From positions 3,786,821-3,850,820 of the forward strand of contig CM030931.1 in the NCBI GenBank assembly GCA_018136815.1: a stretch of DNA of 64,000 bases, read 5' to 3'. A program made the translations under genes and the position numbers. This DNA comes from Isochrysis galbana. Taxonomy: Eukaryota > Haptophyta > Isochrysidales > Isochrysidaceae. Below the pieces are notes generated by a model. That model ran no database searches and had not been told where the DNA came from. It saw nothing but the letters and a program-made list of their open reading frames with translations. Position 1 is the stretch's first letter. Each line of letters starts with the position of its first letter. This document shows, in pieces, positions 63,171 to 64,000 of the stretch.

Positions 63171-63790
63171 AAGGCAAACGACCTGCCGCCGAGGCGGCGC
63201 GGCCCTGGCCAGGGTGAGAGGGGCCTCTGCCATAAGGCATGCCCATTGGAGCGTCGGTCTTGTCCGCATGATGCTGTTCCCCTGTGGCCTGCAGTTTGCT
63301 GCCTCCCATGGGGGAGGCTAGCATGGCTGCTGTGGGTGGTGTGGCCAAGGCCACGGGCCGTGTGGTGCGACGCGGGTCGCACGCACCTGCTCGGCCTCTG
63401 AGGGTGGGCGCGGTCGCTTCGCCAGCGACTGGTCCATGAGGGCAGGGGGGCCGCCCTCGGCGGGGGGCCCGGGAGAGAGGGGAGTCGCGCCGGCGCGCTC
63501 CATCGCGTCTAACTATAAAGTTAGTTGTGGTGTGAGCTTGGAGTAGTCTCCAGCCTGCTGCCCACCATAGGGGGGGAGAGCATAGCTGCAGTGGATGGTG
63601 TGGCCGGGGCCACAGGCCGTGTGACGCGATGGGAATCGCGCGCACCTGCTCGGCCTCCGCGGGGGGACGCGGTCGCTTCGCCTGCGCCTGCTCCATGGGC
63701 ACTGGGAGGGCGCCCGCGGCGGGGTGCCCGAGGGAGAGAGGGGGCGCGTCGGCGCGCTCCATGGCAACTGACTATAAAGTTAGTTGATAA
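63171..63790 (-). mobile_element. Two tandem hairpin-ATGGAGCG elements (A and B)
   Basis: On the minus strand unit A starts with AACTAACTTTATAGTCAGTT, then GCC and ATGGAGCG at 63762 (MERADAPPLSLGHPAAGALP). Unit B starts with AACTAACTTTATAGTTAG, then ACGCG and ATGGAGCG at 63503 (MERAGATPLSPGPPAEGGPP). Both share AKRPRPP(A/S)EAEQVRA and a HHP..LC tail. Unit B runs directly into gypsy pol in the same orientation. Confidence 0.65.
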
Positions 63791-64000
63791 TTGGTTAGCT
63801 ATTAAGTAGTTTTGCCAAACACCCTATTAATACCGAGCCCCGCCTTGGCCCTTGGCGCGAGCTTGATTCGACAGACAAAAAGAGTGTTGATTGCTCAGCA
63901 CCTGCAAAAGAAAGGGGCCAGGGCCAGGGGCTGAGGATGCTTGTGCAAAACACCCAAGGGGCGTCTGGGATGGAGGGAGTGGGGCGCGAGGCCCGCATTG
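63791..64000. other. Window end; no gene seen
   Basis: GC-rich non-coding sequence. GGGAGTGGGGCGCGAGGCCC near the end faintly recalls 6665-6685. Confidence 0.3.

Overview
This is nuclear DNA from a eukaryote, most likely a GC-rich unicellular alga. The genes carry short spliceosomal introns of about 90-140 nt with GT-AG ends (one looks GC-AG). They encode eukaryote-specific proteins: TFIIE-beta, an EGF/exostosin GT47 glycosyltransferase, a membrane-anchored GH5 beta-1,3-glucanase, a proline-rich FN3 surface protein and an IQ/WW ciliary-type protein. There are nuclear tRNA genes of eukaryotic form and abundant LTR and other transposon debris. Poly-proline extracellular proteins, long CT/GA tracts and beta-1,3-glucan metabolism would suit a haptophyte or a related chlorophyll-c alga; that assignment is inference. 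A run of exactly 100 N at 39805-39904 shows that this is a scaffold.

Gene layout. 1-2376 (-): 3' part of an EGF/GT47 exostosin gene that runs off the window. 4976-5936 (+): two-exon multi-pass membrane protein. 7675-9126 (-): two-exon alpha/beta-hydrolase. 14797-17885 (+): ten-exon exo-beta-1,3-glucanase, the best resolved gene model. 26077-27175 (-): NMT1/THI5-like periplasmic-binding-fold protein, 5' end unresolved. 29853-33410 (-): 1185-residue proline-rich, FN3-containing cell-surface protein. 36082-37588 (+): four-exon TFIIE-beta. 41313-42227 (+): Cys-rich protein of unknown function. 46424-48109 (+): ADPRM-like metallophosphatase-fold protein that has lost key metal ligands. 51986-58099 (-): 2037-residue IQ/WW protein. 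Two tRNA genes lie on the minus strand: Leu(CAA) at 21412-21493 and Ser(CGA) at 45753-45834.

Between the genes the window is a dense mobile-element and repeat landscape. It holds Ty3/gypsy pol fragments (19127-19807, 49881-50160, 62290-63170) with a shared LTR-like repeat, a Ty1/copia RT remnant (38403-38526), a second LTR-like family (24484-24856, 34634-35206, 44250-44617) with gag-like leaders, and a complete hAT-like MITE with a perfect 8-bp target duplication (35215-35732). It also holds a large foldback structure built of short palindromes (9493-11058) and a dispersed family with a constant 3' end (six copies). A further retroposon-like family begins with a hairpin directly followed by ATGGAGCG; one member is cleanly inserted with an 18-bp target duplication (50300-51464).

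The most unusual pattern is that both tRNA genes have, directly upstream, tandem arrays whose units carry a TATA-like element plus a piece resembling that tRNA's own 5' region. The Leu array is about 1.7 kb with nested 80/160/319-bp periodicity; the Ser array has about four units. Long CT tracts lie immediately 5' of several plus-strand genes and may be part of core promoters or 5' UTRs. The genes show no operon-like organisation and no shared pathway.
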